Shown: positions 50,457 through 60,921, counted from the stretch's first letter. The stretch is 64,000 nt of DNA from Arenibacter sp. 6A1 (GCF_012272855.1 NZ_JAAXCQ010000011.1:117478-181477); one strand, 5' to 3'. The notes: generated from the sequence alone by a model not told the origin. Numbers and translations: made by a program.

Positions 50457-52913
50457 ATGCAGTATTTTATCAACGTTGTTTTGCCGGTTCCTATTGAGAA
50501 ACTTTTTACCTATAGTATTTCTGCGGAAGAGGCAGCAATAATAAGGCCGGGAATGAGGGTGGCAGTGCCCTTTGGAAAATCAAAAATATATACGGCAGTA
50601 GTAGCCGAATTGCACCAGACTCCGCCCGAAGCATACGAAGCGAAGGATATAGAGCATATTTTGGACGACTATCCGGTGATTACCGAGATACAGCTCAAGT
50701 TCTGGAAATGGATTGCTCAATATTATCTTTGTTCGGTAGGGGAGGTCTTTAGGGCTGCCGTTCCTGGTGCCCTCTTGCTGGAAAGCGAAACGCTTATTTT
50801 ACGAAATGAAGAGGGAATTGTAGATGAAAATACACTTAAGGACGACGAGTATTTGGTGTTCGAAGCGCTTCAGCATCAATCTATTTTAAGGGTTCAGGAG
50901 ATCAGTCAGATCCTCAACAAAAAAAATGTGCTGCCTTTATTGGATAGGCTGCTGCAAAAGAAAGTTATTGTGCTTAAAGAAGAGGTGTTTGAGCAGTACA
51001 AGCCTAAGATGGTGCGCTATGTGAAATTAGGAAAAGCACATAGCTCTGAGGAAGACTTGGCCGAATTGCTGAATTCCTTGACAAGAGCACCGAAACAAAG
51101 TCAGGTGGTACTAGCGCTATTTCAGCTTCAGGCAGTAAGTAAAAAACCGATTAAGGTAACCGATTTGGAAAAGGCAGCAAACTGCTCGGCTGCCAGTATT
51201 AAGAGTTTAATTGATAAAGAGATCTTGGAGGAATATCTTATTCAGACAGATCGAGTGGTGTTTGAGGGGGAAAAAGAAAATGCCGGCCTCAAATCCCTGA
51301 ACCCTTATCAAGAAAAAGCACTTGAAGATATTAAAATTTCATTTCAGGAAAATAAAACAACCCTTTTGCACGGGGTGACCTCCTCCGGAAAAACAGAGGT
51401 TTACGTAAAATTAATCGACGAATATATCCAGCAAGGAAAACAAGTCCTTTATTTGTTGCCGGAAATAGCCCTTACTACCCAGTTAATTTCAAGACTGCAG
51501 AATTATTTTGGGGATAAGGTCGCTGTTTTTCATTCTAAATACAACGTACAGGAAAGAGTAGAGGTGTGGAACAATGTGCTGGGGAACAAACCCAAGGCCC
51601 AAATTGTTATTGGTGCCCGTTCGGCCTTGTTTCTTCCCTTTCATGAGCTAGGGCTTATTATTGTTGACGAAGAACACGAAAGTTCTTTTAAACAATACGA
51701 TCCTGCACCGCGATACCACGCCAGGGATGCGGCAATTGTGCTGGCTAATTTGCACGGCAGTAAAATTCTATTAGGGTCTGCGACACCTAGTATGGAGAGC
51801 TTTTATAACGTTAAGACCTCAAAATACGGGTACGCACGGATAGATAGGAGGTATGGAGACGTGCTGATGCCCGACATGGAAATTGTCGATATTAAAGAGC
51901 AAACTCGTAAAAAACGTATCAAAGGGCATTTTTCGGAGCGGCTGATCGAAGAAATTACAGAGGCCCTAGAGCTTGGAGAACAAGTTATTCTTTTTCAAAA
52001 CCGAAGAGGGTATGCCCCTATAACGGAATGTTCTACCTGTGGCCATTCTCCTCAATGTCCAAATTGCGATGTTAGTTTAACCTTTCATCAGCGTAGAAAA
52101 CAATTGCGTTGCCATTATTGTAGTTATCATATGGCTTTGCAGAAAGCGTGCTTGGCTTGTGGAAGTGCTACAATAGATACCAAAGGTTTTGGTACCGAAC
52201 AAGTAGAGCAAGAATTGCATGGCTTGTTTCCAAATGCTACCGTTGGGCGAATGGATTTGGATACTACTAGGGGCAAGCATGGATATGAAAGAATTATTAC
52301 TTCCTTCGAAAGGCAAGAGATCGATATCTTGGTAGGAACCCAGATGCTTACCAAAGGACTCGATTTTAGGAATGTCGGATTAGTGGGGATCATGAATGCC
52401 GATACCTTGTTGAATTTCCCCGATTTTAGGGCTCATGAAAGAAGTTTTCAGCTCCTTACCCAGGTAGCAGGAAGGGCTGGGAGAACACAGAAAAGAGGGA
52501 AAGTGATTATTCAGAGTTATAATCCTTATCACCAGATATTACAACAAGTGACAACGAGTGATTTTAAGGGGATGTTTCAAGAGCAGTTATATGAAAGAGA
52601 GCAGTTTAAGTATCCGCCAATTAATAGGATTATAAAGATAACCTTTAAGCATAAAGATTATAATAAGCTCAATGAAGCTGCCGAGTGGTTTACTCAATCC
52701 TTGAGAAACGTATTTGGAGATAATGTGTTAGGTCCAGAATATCCGCCCGTGTCCCGAATTAGAAATCTATACCTTAAAAATGCCATGCTGAAAATACACA
52801 AGGATTATTCCTTGGGCAGGACAAAAAATAGCATTAAAAAAATAGAGAATTCATTTAATGCTATCGCCCAATTCCGGGGCGTTCGTATAATTTATAATGT
52901 AGATCACATTTAA
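50457..52913 (+). CDS. priA: Primosomal protein N' (replication restart helicase)
   Basis: 818 residues. N-terminal 3'-DNA-binding domain (about 1-105), winged-helix part, then a DEAH-type helicase: Walker A GVTSSGKTEVY, IVDEEHESSFKQYD, GSATPSMES, and the C-terminal GTQMLTKGLDF and QVAGRAGR. Between the helicase lobes are eight cysteines in four pairs (CSTCGH, CPNCD, CHYC, CLACG) that bind two zinc ions. It reloads the replisome at stalled forks. End of the nadC-brkB-DUF2147-priA operon; its stop codon abuts the stop of the convergent regulator gene. Confidence 0.95.
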   Translation: MQYFINVVLPVPIEKLFTYSISAEEAAIIRPGMRVAVPFGKSKIYTAVVAELHQTPPEAYEAKDIEHILDDYPVITEIQLKFWKWIAQYYLCSVGEVFRAAVPGALLLESETLILRNEEGIVDENTLKDDEYLVFEALQHQSILRVQEISQILNKKNVLPLLDRLLQKKVIVLKEEVFEQYKPKMVRYVKLGKAHSSEEDLAELLNSLTRAPKQSQVVLALFQLQAVSKKPIKVTDLEKAANCSAASIKSLIDKEILEEYLIQTDRVVFEGEKENAGLKSLNPYQEKALEDIKISFQENKTTLLHGVTSSGKTEVYVKLIDEYIQQGKQVLYLLPEIALTTQLISRLQNYFGDKVAVFHSKYNVQERVEVWNNVLGNKPKAQIVIGARSALFLPFHELGLIIVDEEHESSFKQYDPAPRYHARDAAIVLANLHGSKILLGSATPSMESFYNVKTSKYGYARIDRRYGDVLMPDMEIVDIKEQTRKKRIKGHFSERLIEEITEALELGEQVILFQNRRGYAPITECSTCGHSPQCPNCDVSLTFHQRRKQLRCHYCSYHMALQKACLACGSATIDTKGFGTEQVEQELHGLFPNATVGRMDLDTTRGKHGYERIITSFERQEIDILVGTQMLTKGLDFRNVGLVGIMNADTLLNFPDFRAHERSFQLLTQVAGRAGRTQKRGKVIIQSYNPYHQILQQVTTSDFKGMFQEQLYEREQFKYPPINRIIKITFKHKDYNKLNEAAEWFTQSLRNVFGDNVLGPEYPPVSRIRNLYLKNAMLKIHKDYSLGRTKNSIKKIENSFNAIAQFRGVRIIYNVDHI

Positions 52914-53606
52914 TTAAAAATTGTTCAAAGCTTCGGCAAGTTCAGTTTTTTTGTTTCTACTTAAAGGTATTTGTTTTCCGCTAACTTCTACGTTTTTGCT
53001 GTTAAACTTCTCTACTTTTTCTAAATTGACGATATAGGATTTGTGAATCCTTAAGAATTTGTCTTCCGGCAATTGTTTTTCAAAAGATTTCATGGTCGAT
53101 AAGATGACGATATTCGCATCATCGGTAACCAATTTGATATAGTCCCCCAAGGCCTCTATCCATTTAATTTCGTTAAGGATAACCTTTCTTTTCTTTAGGT
53201 TGCTTTTTACGAAAATGTGCTCTTCGTCCTCACTTACCTTATTGATTTGTTCGTATTTTAAAACTGCTCTCTTTACAGAGGCGTCAAAACGCGATAAGGT
53301 TATAGGTTTATGAAGGTAATCCGTTACATCGTACTCGAATGCTTTTAAGGCATAGTCCGGCTTCCCTGTAATAAGAATTACTTGTGGACTGTTATCTAAA
53401 GACTCTAAAAGATCAAATCCCGTAATAATAGGCATTTCAACATCTAGAAAAATTAAATCAATCTCATTGTTCTTAATCCCGTTCTTGGCTTCTATGGCAT
53501 TGCTGTATTCCGCTACCAATGCCAAACTTGGATGATTGTTTACAAGTTTGGCGACCGCCATCCGCTGCATGGACGAATCGTCCACAATTATACATCTTAA
53601 CTTCAT
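52914..53606 (-). CDS. LytTR-type response regulator
   Basis: 230 residues. Receiver domain (about 1-120) with acid pair Asp9-Asp10, phospho-acceptor Asp55 (IFLDVEMP), Thr in ITGKPDYA and Lys in LHKPI. LytTR DNA-binding domain (about 130-230): KWIEALGDYIKLVTDD, FLRIHKSYIVNLEKVEKF, PLSRNKK. No histidine kinase nearby; in this phylum the partner is often a 7TM/5TM sensor encoded elsewhere. Divergent from rpsF with 230 bases between. Confidence 0.92.
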   Translation of the reverse strand: MKLRCIIVDDSSMQRMAVAKLVNNHPSLALVAEYSNAIEAKNGIKNNEIDLIFLDVEMPIITGFDLLESLDNSPQVILITGKPDYALKAFEYDVTDYLHKPITLSRFDASVKRAVLKYEQINKVSEDEEHIFVKSNLKKRKVILNEIKWIEALGDYIKLVTDDANIVILSTMKSFEKQLPEDKFLRIHKSYIVNLEKVEKFNSKNVEVSGKQIPLSRNKKTELAEALNNF

Positions 53607-53784
53607 AAATGGTTGATTTGTGGGGTTAAATCATCGACAAAGTACATAAAAATATGGGTGTCAAACAACAAAAGTTGTGAACATGGTCGAAATTGTTGTG
53701 TAGATGGCGATGACATTGGTTTAATTGATATTTTAGACTACATTAAGGTATTGTCTTATCTATAACGAAGATTTCTTTATTTTC

Positions 53785-53815
53785 TTGTGATTAGAACAAT
53801 TAATTATTACTTTTG
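53785..53815 (+). promoter_or_regulatory. Probable promoter of rpsF-rpsR-rplI
   Basis: TTG at 53785-53787, 20-base spacer, -7 TACTTTTG at 53808-53815; start codon 22 bases later, so a short leader. Confidence 0.6.
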
Positions 53816-53836
53816 CAGACTTAAAAATATAAACAT

Positions 53837-54175
53837 ATGAGCAATTACGAAACTGTTTTCATTTTAAATCCCGTTCTGTCTGAGACTCAGATAGAGGAAA
53901 CAGTTAAGAAATTTGAGGATTTCTTAATTAACAAAGGAGCTAAAATGGTAGCCAAAGAAAACTGGGGACTAAAAAAATTAGCGTACCCAATCCAACACAA
54001 GAAAAGTGGTTTTTACCATTTGTTCGAGTTTACAGCTGAAGGCGATGTTGTTTCTCCTTATGAACTAGAGTTCAGAAGAGATGAGCGAGTGATGCGTTTT
54101 CTAACTGTAAAATTAGACAAGCACGCCGTATCATGGGCAGAAAGAAGAAGAACAAAGTTAAAGACTAAAGCGTAA
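53837..54175 (+). CDS. rpsF: 30S ribosomal protein S6
   Basis: 112 residues: [20 protein letters not shown] at the start (20 residues), then [20 protein letters not shown] and [11 protein letters not shown], the standard S6 signatures. It pairs with S18 in the platform of the 30S subunit. First gene of the usual rpsF-rpsR-rplI operon, five bases from rpsR. Confidence 0.97.
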   Translation: MSNYETVFILNPVLSETQIEETVKKFEDFLINKGAKMVAKENWGLKKLAYPIQHKKSGFYHLFEFTAEGDVVSPYELEFRRDERVMRFLTVKLDKHAVSWAERRRTKLKTKA

Positions 54176-54180
54176 GGATT

Positions 54181-54477
54181 ATGGCATCTATAGAACAACA
54201 AGCTAAAGGAAAAAAAGACGGAGAGATCAGGTATCTTACCCCGTTAAATATAGAGACTAATACTCAAAAGAAGTATTGTCGTTTCAAGAAATCTGGTATT
54301 AAATATGTAGATTACAAAGATCCAGACTTCTTAATTAAATTAGTAAATGAGCAAGGTAAATTGTTACCAAGAAGACTTACTGGTACTTCCTTAAAATATC
54401 AGCGTAAAGTGGCCGTTGCAGTTAAAAGAGCACGTCATTTAGCTTTAATGCCTTATGTTGGCGATTTATTAAAATAA
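54181..54477 (+). CDS. rpsR: 30S ribosomal protein S18
   Basis: 98 residues. [20 protein letters not shown] then [31 protein letters not shown] (split: [26 protein letters not shown]), diagnostic for S18. N-terminal extension of about 20 residues ([15 protein letters not shown]) relative to E. coli. Cys is retained in KYCRF, though not the full zinc set. Confidence 0.97.
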   Translation: MASIEQQAKGKKDGEIRYLTPLNIETNTQKKYCRFKKSGIKYVDYKDPDFLIKLVNEQGKLLPRRLTGTSLKYQRKVAVAVKRARHLALMPYVGDLLK

Positions 54478-54490
54478 AAAGAAACGGACG

Positions 54491-54946
54491 ATGGAACTTA
54501 TATTAAAGGAAGACGTACAGAACTTAGGTTTTAAAGATGATTTAGTGACTGTTAAAAATGGCTTTGGTAGAAACTACCTTATCCCACAAGGGTTGGCCGC
54601 TTTAGCTACATCTTCAGCAAAGAAAGTATTGGCTGAAAATTTAAAACAAAGAGCTCATAAAGAAAAGAAAATTGTAGATGCTGCCAAGAAAGTTGCGGAA
54701 GCAGTTAAACAATTGGAAATTAAGATTGCAGCAAAATCTGGTGCTGGGGATAAATTGTTCGGATCAATTACAAATATTGATTTGGCAGCAGCCCTAGAAA
54801 AAGAAGGACAATCAATTGATAAAAAATATATCGCTATCCAAGGTGGTGCAGTAAAAAGGACTGGTCCTTACAATGCACAAATCAGATTGCATAGAGAAGT
54901 TATCTTTGATCTTGCTTTCGAAGTAGTTGCAGAAGCAAAAGCTTAA
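54491..54946 (+). CDS. rplI: 50S ribosomal protein L9
   Basis: 151 residues. Start MELILKEDVQNLGFKDDLV followed by VKNGFGRNYLIPQGLA, the L9 signature; long connecting helix (about 40-75; ENLKQRAHKEKKIVDAAKK) and the C-terminal RNA-binding domain. Last gene of the operon, followed by a strong terminator. Confidence 0.97.
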   Translation: MELILKEDVQNLGFKDDLVTVKNGFGRNYLIPQGLAALATSSAKKVLAENLKQRAHKEKKIVDAAKKVAEAVKQLEIKIAAKSGAGDKLFGSITNIDLAAALEKEGQSIDKKYIAIQGGAVKRTGPYNAQIRLHREVIFDLAFEVVAEAKA

Positions 54947-54968
54947 GACTTAATTACATAGTAATTTT

Positions 54969-54996
54969 AAAGGCCACAGAAATGTGGCCTTTTTTT
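54969..54996 (+). terminator. Terminator of rpsF-rpsR-rplI
   Basis: AAAGGCCACA / TGTGGCCTTT with a four-base loop, then T-run. Confidence 0.9.
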
Positions 54997-55047
54997 GTGT
55001 TACTTTTATAGAAACTGACCAAATGTTAATTCTAAAATCAAGTAAAC

Positions 55048-58000
55048 ATGAAAAAAAAGCTATTTCTGGTTGTTACATTGTTGTGTTTTGGCCAATTACT
55101 TCGAGCTCAGGTTACTACCGCCAATATTAGAGGCGTTGTTTTGGATGAGGAGGGCATTTCCTTGTTAGGAGCTAATATTGTTGCAGTTCATACACCTACA
55201 GGAACTAAGTATGGAGCAATTACCAATGAAGACGGACGATTTAATTTATTAAACCTTAGGGTTGGTGGTCCTTACGAAATTACTATTTCTTATATAGGGT
55301 ATAAAAGCAGCACTGAAACGAATGTTTTTCTAAGTCTTGGTAGAACCCAGAACTTCGAAATACAATTGTTGTCAGATGCCCAGGCCTTAGAAGAGGTCGT
55401 GGTCATTTCTCAGCGTGGCACAGGTACTTTTGGAAGCGATAGGACAGGGGCAGAAACCAGTGTAGGGAGTCGGGAATTGACCCGTTTGCCCACGATTTCG
55501 CGTTCCGCGGCAGATTTTACCAGATTAGAACCTACCGCAAGCGGCAACTCCTTCGGTGGTAGAAACGATCAGTACAATAATTTTTCCTTGGATGGGGCCA
55601 TTTTTAATAATCCGTTTGGATTAGATGCTCCTACCCCCGGTGGACAAACCGATGCTCAGCCCATTTCTTTGGATGCCATAGAGCAAATACAAGTAAGTAC
55701 TGCGCCTTACGATGTAACACAATCCGGATTTACTGGAGCCTCTGTCAATGCCGTGACAAAAAGTGGGACCAACGAATTGCACGGTACCGTGTATGGGTTT
55801 TTCAGAAACGAAGACCTTACAGGAGGTAGGGTAAAAGGAGAATCGGTGGTAAAACCGGCCTTGTCCCAAAACCAATACGGTATAAGCTTAGGAGGGCCTA
55901 TTGTAAAGGATAAATTGTTCTTTTTTGCTAATTTCGAGCAAGATATTAGAGACGATTTGGGTACCAATGGTTGGATTCCAAATACTGGTTCTGGCGCTGT
56001 AAACGAATCTAGAGTACTAGAAAGCGATCTGTTAGCGGTTCAAAATGCCTTGGCTGTTTTGGGATATGATACAGGAGCGTATCAAGGATTTACTTTTGGG
56101 GCAAAATCCCTTAAAGGAATTTTTAAACTAGATTGGAACGTCAATGATAATAACCGATTGGCCTTGATCTATAATTTTTTGGATGCCTCCAAGGAAAAAC
56201 CGGCACATCCGACAGCAATAGCCTCGAGAGGACCTAATTTTACTACTTTGCAGTTCAGGAATTCAGGCTACGAAATTAATAATAAACTGCAGTCCTTTCA
56301 GTTAGAACTGAATTCTACATTATCCGATGAGGCTACAAATAAATTGCAACTAGGGTATTCCTATTTTGACGATTTTAGAAATCCCTTCTCTGCTCCAGCG
56401 CCCATAATTACCATTCAAGATGGCAGTGGTTCTAATTACATTATAGCCGGTCATGAGCCCTTTTCTATCAACAATACGCTAGACCAAAGAGTATTTCAAT
56501 TAAGTAATAATCTTAGTTTCTTTAAAGGAAATCATACCTATACTGTTGGCTTCTCTTTTGAAAAGTTTCAGTTTAAAAATTCCTTTAACCTAATTAATTA
56601 CGAGTCCTTTAATTTCGGTATTTTCCCGTATTTCGGAATGTTTTCGCCTTATTCAAGTGTGCAGGAGTTTTTGGATAATGCACAGCCTGGTGGAGTAGTA
56701 GAGCAGTATTTGGAAGCAACACAAAACTCTTATAACGCTCGAAATGCTGCAGGGGCAGGAAATGACGGCGGATGGAGGCTTTCGGAACTAAATGTGGGGC
56801 AGTTGGCATTTTATCTTCAAGATGAATGGAATGCTACACAAGACTTTAAGTTGACTTATGGGGTTAGGGTAGATAAGCCTCTTTATTTTGATACGGCCCG
56901 TTTAATTCAAAAGTATATCGATACGGATAATAGCGCCGTCAGAGATACTAGTATACCGTATTTTAATCCCAATACGGGAGAAGAGGTGTTCTTAAGTTCT
57001 ACCACTATGCCCTCTTCAGATTGGTTGGTGTCTCCCAGACTAGGGTTTAATTGGGATATTAACGGAGACCGGGAAAATCAATTTAGAGGAGGATCGGGGG
57101 TGTTTACTGGTAGATTGCCGTTTGTATGGATAGGAAATCAGGTGAGCGGTGCCGATGATGGTTTTTTTCAATTAGTAGATCCCGACTTTAAATTTCCACA
57201 AGTGTGGAGAACCAATTTAGGGTTGGATAAAAGATTTGAAAACGGAATTATAGCAACGGTAGACGTGTCGTATACCAAAGATATCAATGGGGCACATGTG
57301 CAGAACTGGGGGCAACGAAACCCTTCCCTAACCTTAAATAGTCCGGGGGATAATAGGGCATATTACGCTGCTTCCGATAAGGGAAATAATGCCTATGTCT
57401 TTACGAATTCAGATAAAGGAAGGGTGTGGAGCTTGTCTATGAAAACTCAAAAGAATTTTCAGAATGGATTGTATGCCAGTTTGGCCTATAGTTTTTTAAA
57501 TGCCAAGGATGTAAATTCTATCGAAGCGGAAATTACAGGTGATGCCTTCGACTTTAATCCTGTGGTAGGGAATTCTAATTTGGATGTTTTAAGTTATTCC
57601 AAGTATGGAGATACCCATAGGTTTATTGGGGTAGCTTCCAAACAGTTTGTGTATGGAAATGACAAATGGGCTACTACTATTTCTACATTTTTTGAGTACG
57701 CTCAAGGGAATAGGTATAACTATACCTATGCTGGAAATATCAATAATGATAGTTCTGGTCAAAACAACGACCTCTTATATATCCCTACGGCCAGTGAAGT
57801 AGAGCAAATGGCGTTTCCGGACAATGTACAAGCGCAGGCTTTTGAAGCCTATATCCAGCAAGATGATTATTTGAGCAAGCATAGAGGAGAGTATATGGAC
57901 CGCTATGGGGCATTGACACCCTGGAGAGGACGCTGGGATGTAAAGGTCTTGCAGGATTATAAGTTCAGCCTTGGTGGAGATAAAACAAATACGATTCAGT

Positions 58001-58215
58001 TTAGTGTAGATGTGCTTAATTTGGGAAACCTCCTGAACTCTAATTGGGGGGTAGTCCAGCAACCAAATAATACAAGTCCGCTAGGGGTAAATGTAGATCC
58101 CGATACCCAAACAGCTACCTATAGCTTTAATCCTAACCAAACTAAAACAAATGGTTATGACGCCAGTCTTTTGTCCAGGTGGCAGGCACAATTTGGTTTG
58201 CGATATAAATTTTAG
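55048..58215 (+). CDS. TonB-dependent receptor, Oar-like
   Basis: 1055 residues. Signal peptide ending LLRAQ, a CarboxypepD_reg domain (about 22-110; ANIRGVVLDEEGISLLGANI), TonB plug (about 115-230; QRGTGTFGSDRTGAETSVGS then DGAIFNNPFGLDAPTPGGQ), then a barrel ending LRYKF. The plug motifs NSFGGRNDQYNNFSLDGA and NAVTKSGTNELHGTVYGFFR are those of the Oar group (Myxococcus Oar and relatives) rather than SusC; no SusD gene follows. Oar proteins have been linked to protein export and adhesion; substrate here unknown. Stand-alone gene between the ribosomal operon and a DUF6495-like gene. Confidence 0.88.
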   Translation: MKKKLFLVVTLLCFGQLLRAQVTTANIRGVVLDEEGISLLGANIVAVHTPTGTKYGAITNEDGRFNLLNLRVGGPYEITISYIGYKSSTETNVFLSLGRTQNFEIQLLSDAQALEEVVVISQRGTGTFGSDRTGAETSVGSRELTRLPTISRSAADFTRLEPTASGNSFGGRNDQYNNFSLDGAIFNNPFGLDAPTPGGQTDAQPISLDAIEQIQVSTAPYDVTQSGFTGASVNAVTKSGTNELHGTVYGFFRNEDLTGGRVKGESVVKPALSQNQYGISLGGPIVKDKLFFFANFEQDIRDDLGTNGWIPNTGSGAVNESRVLESDLLAVQNALAVLGYDTGAYQGFTFGAKSLKGIFKLDWNVNDNNRLALIYNFLDASKEKPAHPTAIASRGPNFTTLQFRNSGYEINNKLQSFQLELNSTLSDEATNKLQLGYSYFDDFRNPFSAPAPIITIQDGSGSNYIIAGHEPFSINNTLDQRVFQLSNNLSFFKGNHTYTVGFSFEKFQFKNSFNLINYESFNFGIFPYFGMFSPYSSVQEFLDNAQPGGVVEQYLEATQNSYNARNAAGAGNDGGWRLSELNVGQLAFYLQDEWNATQDFKLTYGVRVDKPLYFDTARLIQKYIDTDNSAVRDTSIPYFNPNTGEEVFLSSTTMPSSDWLVSPRLGFNWDINGDRENQFRGGSGVFTGRLPFVWIGNQVSGADDGFFQLVDPDFKFPQVWRTNLGLDKRFENGIIATVDVSYTKDINGAHVQNWGQRNPSLTLNSPGDNRAYYAASDKGNNAYVFTNSDKGRVWSLSMKTQKNFQNGLYASLAYSFLNAKDVNSIEAEITGDAFDFNPVVGNSNLDVLSYSKYGDTHRFIGVASKQFVYGNDKWATTISTFFEYAQGNRYNYTYAGNINNDSSGQNNDLLYIPTASEVEQMAFPDNVQAQAFEAYIQQDDYLSKHRGEYMDRYGALTPWRGRWDVKVLQDYKFSLGGDKTNTIQFSVDVLNLGNLLNSNWGVVQQPNNTSPLGVNVDPDTQTATYSFNPNQTKTNGYDASLLSRWQAQFGLRYKF

Positions 58216-58239
58216 GATTATTGTTAATTTAATTTTTAA

Positions 58240-58274
58240 AAGGCTGGGCAAATCGCCTAGCCTTGTTATTTTTG
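58240..58274 (+). terminator. Terminator of the Oar-like gene, overlapping a possible promoter
   Basis: AAGGCTGGGC / GCCTAGCCTT with loop AAATC, then TGTTATTTTTG. The last bases also form TATTTTTG (58267-58274), a -7 match that could start the transcript of the next gene, 93 bases away. Confidence 0.65.
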
Positions 58275-58366
58275 CAGTTAAGTAAAAAGCAACACTATAA
58301 ATTGTTGTTAAGGCATTCATCGTGGCAGGGAAAATGAACCAAGCCATGTAAGTAAGATTTATACAA

Positions 58367-58837
58367 ATGAAATATACCAGACTCACCAGGCAACAGCTCG
58401 AGGAATTACATCAGGAATTTATTAATTTTTTGGCTACCCAATCTATAACGGGGGCCGAATGGGAAACCATAAAGAAAGAAAAACCAGAAGTAGCCGAAGA
58501 AGAGATAGATGTCTTTAGCGACTTGATTTGGGAAGGCGTATTGTCTAAGGTTGGTTATCTAGAAAATATATCGGCCCAACAAATGCATTTATTTCATTTG
58601 GCCGAAAAAGAAATGAAACTCATTTCAGTGAAGGTAATGAATCCAGAAATCGATCTCCGTACCGAGTTGGGATTTGGGTGGTTTAAAAAGAATTACCAAT
58701 CAGATTTTGTGGAGTATTTAACCGCATCAAAAGCGTATACCGAAGATAAGAATCTAGATAAGTTTAATTTAATCAAACAAGGGGCGGTTATAACCAAGGG
58801 AGAATTGTATAAATGGTTTGATGACCTAATGCAATAA
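58367..58837 (+). CDS. DUF6495-like protein, function unknown
   Basis: 156 residues, soluble, no signal or metal motif. Acidic helical protein opening MKYTRLTRQQLEELHQEFIN and containing EWETIKKEKPEVAEEEIDVFSDLIWEG (split: EWETIKKEKPE, DVFSDLIWEG). I associate this with DUF6495, a family restricted to Bacteroidota. It is followed after 109 bases by hisS on the same strand; I recall the histidyl-tRNA synthetase name being applied to relatives because of this order, without support in the sequence. Confidence 0.68.
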   Translation: MKYTRLTRQQLEELHQEFINFLATQSITGAEWETIKKEKPEVAEEEIDVFSDLIWEGVLSKVGYLENISAQQMHLFHLAEKEMKLISVKVMNPEIDLRTELGFGWFKKNYQSDFVEYLTASKAYTEDKNLDKFNLIKQGAVITKGELYKWFDDLMQ

Positions 58838-58946
58838 AAGGCATTTGCAGTTCAAAAGGTGTCTTTTCGTTAAAAGGATTGTCATCTAGTGGCTCGCTTT
58901 AAACCCATAAGTTATATCCAATAGTATTATACCACAATAAATTTTT

Positions 58947-60323
58947 ATGGCACAGAAACCATCCATTGCTAAGGGAACAAGAGATTTTTCCCCTTCAGAA
59001 GTCAATAAGCGGAATTATATTTTTGATATTGTAAAGAAACATTTTAAGACCTTTGGTTTTCAGCCAATAGAAACACCATCTTTCGAGAATTCCGAAACCC
59101 TAATGGGGAAATATGGGGATGAAGGCGATAGGCTTATTTTTAAGATTCTAAACTCTGGGGATTATCTGAGGAAAGTAGATGATAAAACCTATGAAAGTAA
59201 AGATGCGACGGCCATGACCGCTAAAATTTCGGAAAAGGCCCTTCGTTACGATCTTACGGTTCCTTTTGCACGTTACGTGGTAATGCACCAGAATGAAATA
59301 GACTTTCCCTTTAAAAGATATCAGATTCAGCCGGTATGGAGAGCCGATAGACCTCAGAAAGGTAGGTTTAGAGAGTTTTTTCAATGTGATGCCGATGTAG
59401 TAGGGTCGGACTCTTTGCTGCAAGAAGTAGAATTTGTGCAGTTGTACGATGCTGTGTTTACGGAATTGGGATTACAAGGGGTAAACATCAAGCTTAATAA
59501 TAGAAAAATATTGGCGGGTATAGCCGAAGTGATCGGTGAGCGCGACAAGTTGATAGATTTTACCGTAGCTTTAGATAAACTAGATAAAATTGGTATAGAC
59601 GGCATTACCAAAGAAATGCGCGAAAAGGGTATTTCAGAGAAAGCTATTGAGGCTGCGGCCCCTTTATTTTCACTTAGTGGAAGTAATTTAGAGCAGTTGG
59701 CGGTGTTAAAGGACTTGCTTAAAGATTCTGAAGAAGGAAGCAAGGGCGTGTCAGAGCTGACTTTTATTATAGAAACTATAGCTTCCTTGGGATTGCAAAC
59801 GGCAAAGCTAACCATTGATGTTACCCTGGCCCGTGGTCTTAATTATTATACCGGTGCTATTTTTGAAGTAGGGGCGCCAGAAGGTGTGCAAATGGGGTCT
59901 ATTGGCGGTGGAGGCCGTTATGATGACCTGACCGGGATTTTTGGTTTGAAAAATGTGAGTGGAGTCGGAATTTCTTTTGGATTGGATCGTATTTATTTGG
60001 TGTTGGAAGAATTAAACCTTTTTCCAGAGGCTATAGATCAATCTTTAGAAGTCCTTTGTGTTAATTTTGGCGAAAAAGAAGGCTTGGCCGCACTAAAACT
60101 AGTGAGCCAGCTTAGGAAAATGGGCGTAAAATCGGACCTGTATCCTTCAGCTGCTAAAATGCAAAAACAAATGAAGTATGCCAATAACAGAAATGTTCCT
60201 TATGTAATATTGATTGGGGAAGAGGAATTGGAAAACAATACTTTTGTGGTGAAGAATATGGTGAAAGGCGATCAAAAGACGTATTCCCTTAATAGCCCAG
60301 AAGTGTTTATCAACGAATTATAG
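58947..60323 (+). CDS. hisS: Histidyl-tRNA synthetase
   Basis: 458 residues. Class II motifs: GTRDFSPSE at the N-terminus, motif 2 [20 protein letters not shown] (20 residues), motif 3 [18 protein letters not shown], histidine-specific [14 protein letters not shown] and [15 protein letters not shown]-terminal anticodon-binding domain (about 365-458). An insertion of about 30 residues lies before motif 3, as is usual in this phylum. Last bases overlap the convergent Nudix gene by six. Confidence 0.96.
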   Translation: MAQKPSIAKGTRDFSPSEVNKRNYIFDIVKKHFKTFGFQPIETPSFENSETLMGKYGDEGDRLIFKILNSGDYLRKVDDKTYESKDATAMTAKISEKALRYDLTVPFARYVVMHQNEIDFPFKRYQIQPVWRADRPQKGRFREFFQCDADVVGSDSLLQEVEFVQLYDAVFTELGLQGVNIKLNNRKILAGIAEVIGERDKLIDFTVALDKLDKIGIDGITKEMREKGISEKAIEAAAPLFSLSGSNLEQLAVLKDLLKDSEEGSKGVSELTFIIETIASLGLQTAKLTIDVTLARGLNYYTGAIFEVGAPEGVQMGSIGGGGRYDDLTGIFGLKNVSGVGISFGLDRIYLVLEELNLFPEAIDQSLEVLCVNFGEKEGLAALKLVSQLRKMGVKSDLYPSAAKMQKQMKYANNRNVPYVILIGEEELENNTFVVKNMVKGDQKTYSLNSPEVFINEL

Positions 60324-60866
60324 TCTTTCTTTAATGGCCTCGATAACGATTAGGTAATAGCCGGGGTCATGGGAAACGTACTTTTTAGAGCTGCTGTTTA
60401 ATCGCAGTTCTTCTATAAATTTAGAAAGCGGAATAAGGGCCAAGGCCTTTACTTCGCTTTCTTGTTTTGTAAGGTTGTCTAAACCGGTCTTTAGTTCACA
60501 TAAGAAGGTATGTCTAAACTCGCAATCTACCAAGGTGGCATGATGGCGGTGAACAGATTTAAAGACGCCTATTTTTATTAAATCCTTTTCAGAAATTTTT
60601 AAGCCTATTTCTTCCTCAACCTCCCTGACGGCAGATTGGAGTATGTCTTCCCCGGCACCAATGTGTCCGGCTACCGAGGCGTCCCATAGTAAAGGGTGGG
60701 TGTCCTTATTGTGTGCCCGTTGCTGAAGCAATATCTCGCCTTGTTTGTTGTAGCACCAAATAGTGACCGTGGGATGATAACAACCCTTTCTGTGGGCCTC
60801 GGATTTCATCATGGTCTTTCCTGTGAAATTTCCCTCCGAATCCAAAATATCGATCAACTCGTCCAT
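60318..60866 (-). CDS. Nudix hydrolase (IPP isomerase-like branch)
   Basis: 182 residues. Complete Nudix box [23 protein letters not shown] (written in parts: GHIGAGE, seven residues, REVEEEIGL). The opening [25 protein letters not shown] (split: [18 protein letters not shown]) and the box position match YfcD/IPP-isomerase-like hydrolases. Substrate cannot be named from sequence; it lacks the specific Cys/Glu pair of true isomerases at the expected sites as far as can be judged. Convergent with hisS. Confidence 0.85.
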   Translation of the reverse strand: MDELIDILDSEGNFTGKTMMKSEAHRKGCYHPTVTIWCYNKQGEILLQQRAHNKDTHPLLWDASVAGHIGAGEDILQSAVREVEEEIGLKISEKDLIKIGVFKSVHRHHATLVDCEFRHTFLCELKTGLDNLTKQESEVKALALIPLSKFIEELRLNSSSKKYVSHDPGYYLIVIEAIKERL

Positions 60867-60887
60867 GGTTTTTAAAAATAGCCTATA

Positions 60888-60914
60888 AAAAACCCTCCGC
60901 TAGGGGAGGGTTAA
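60888..60914 (-). terminator. Terminator of the M42 peptidase gene
   Basis: AACCCTCC / GGAGGGTT stem with short loop and T-run on the minus strand, eight bases beyond the peptidase stop. Confidence 0.82.
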
Positions 60915-60921
60915 TATGGTG

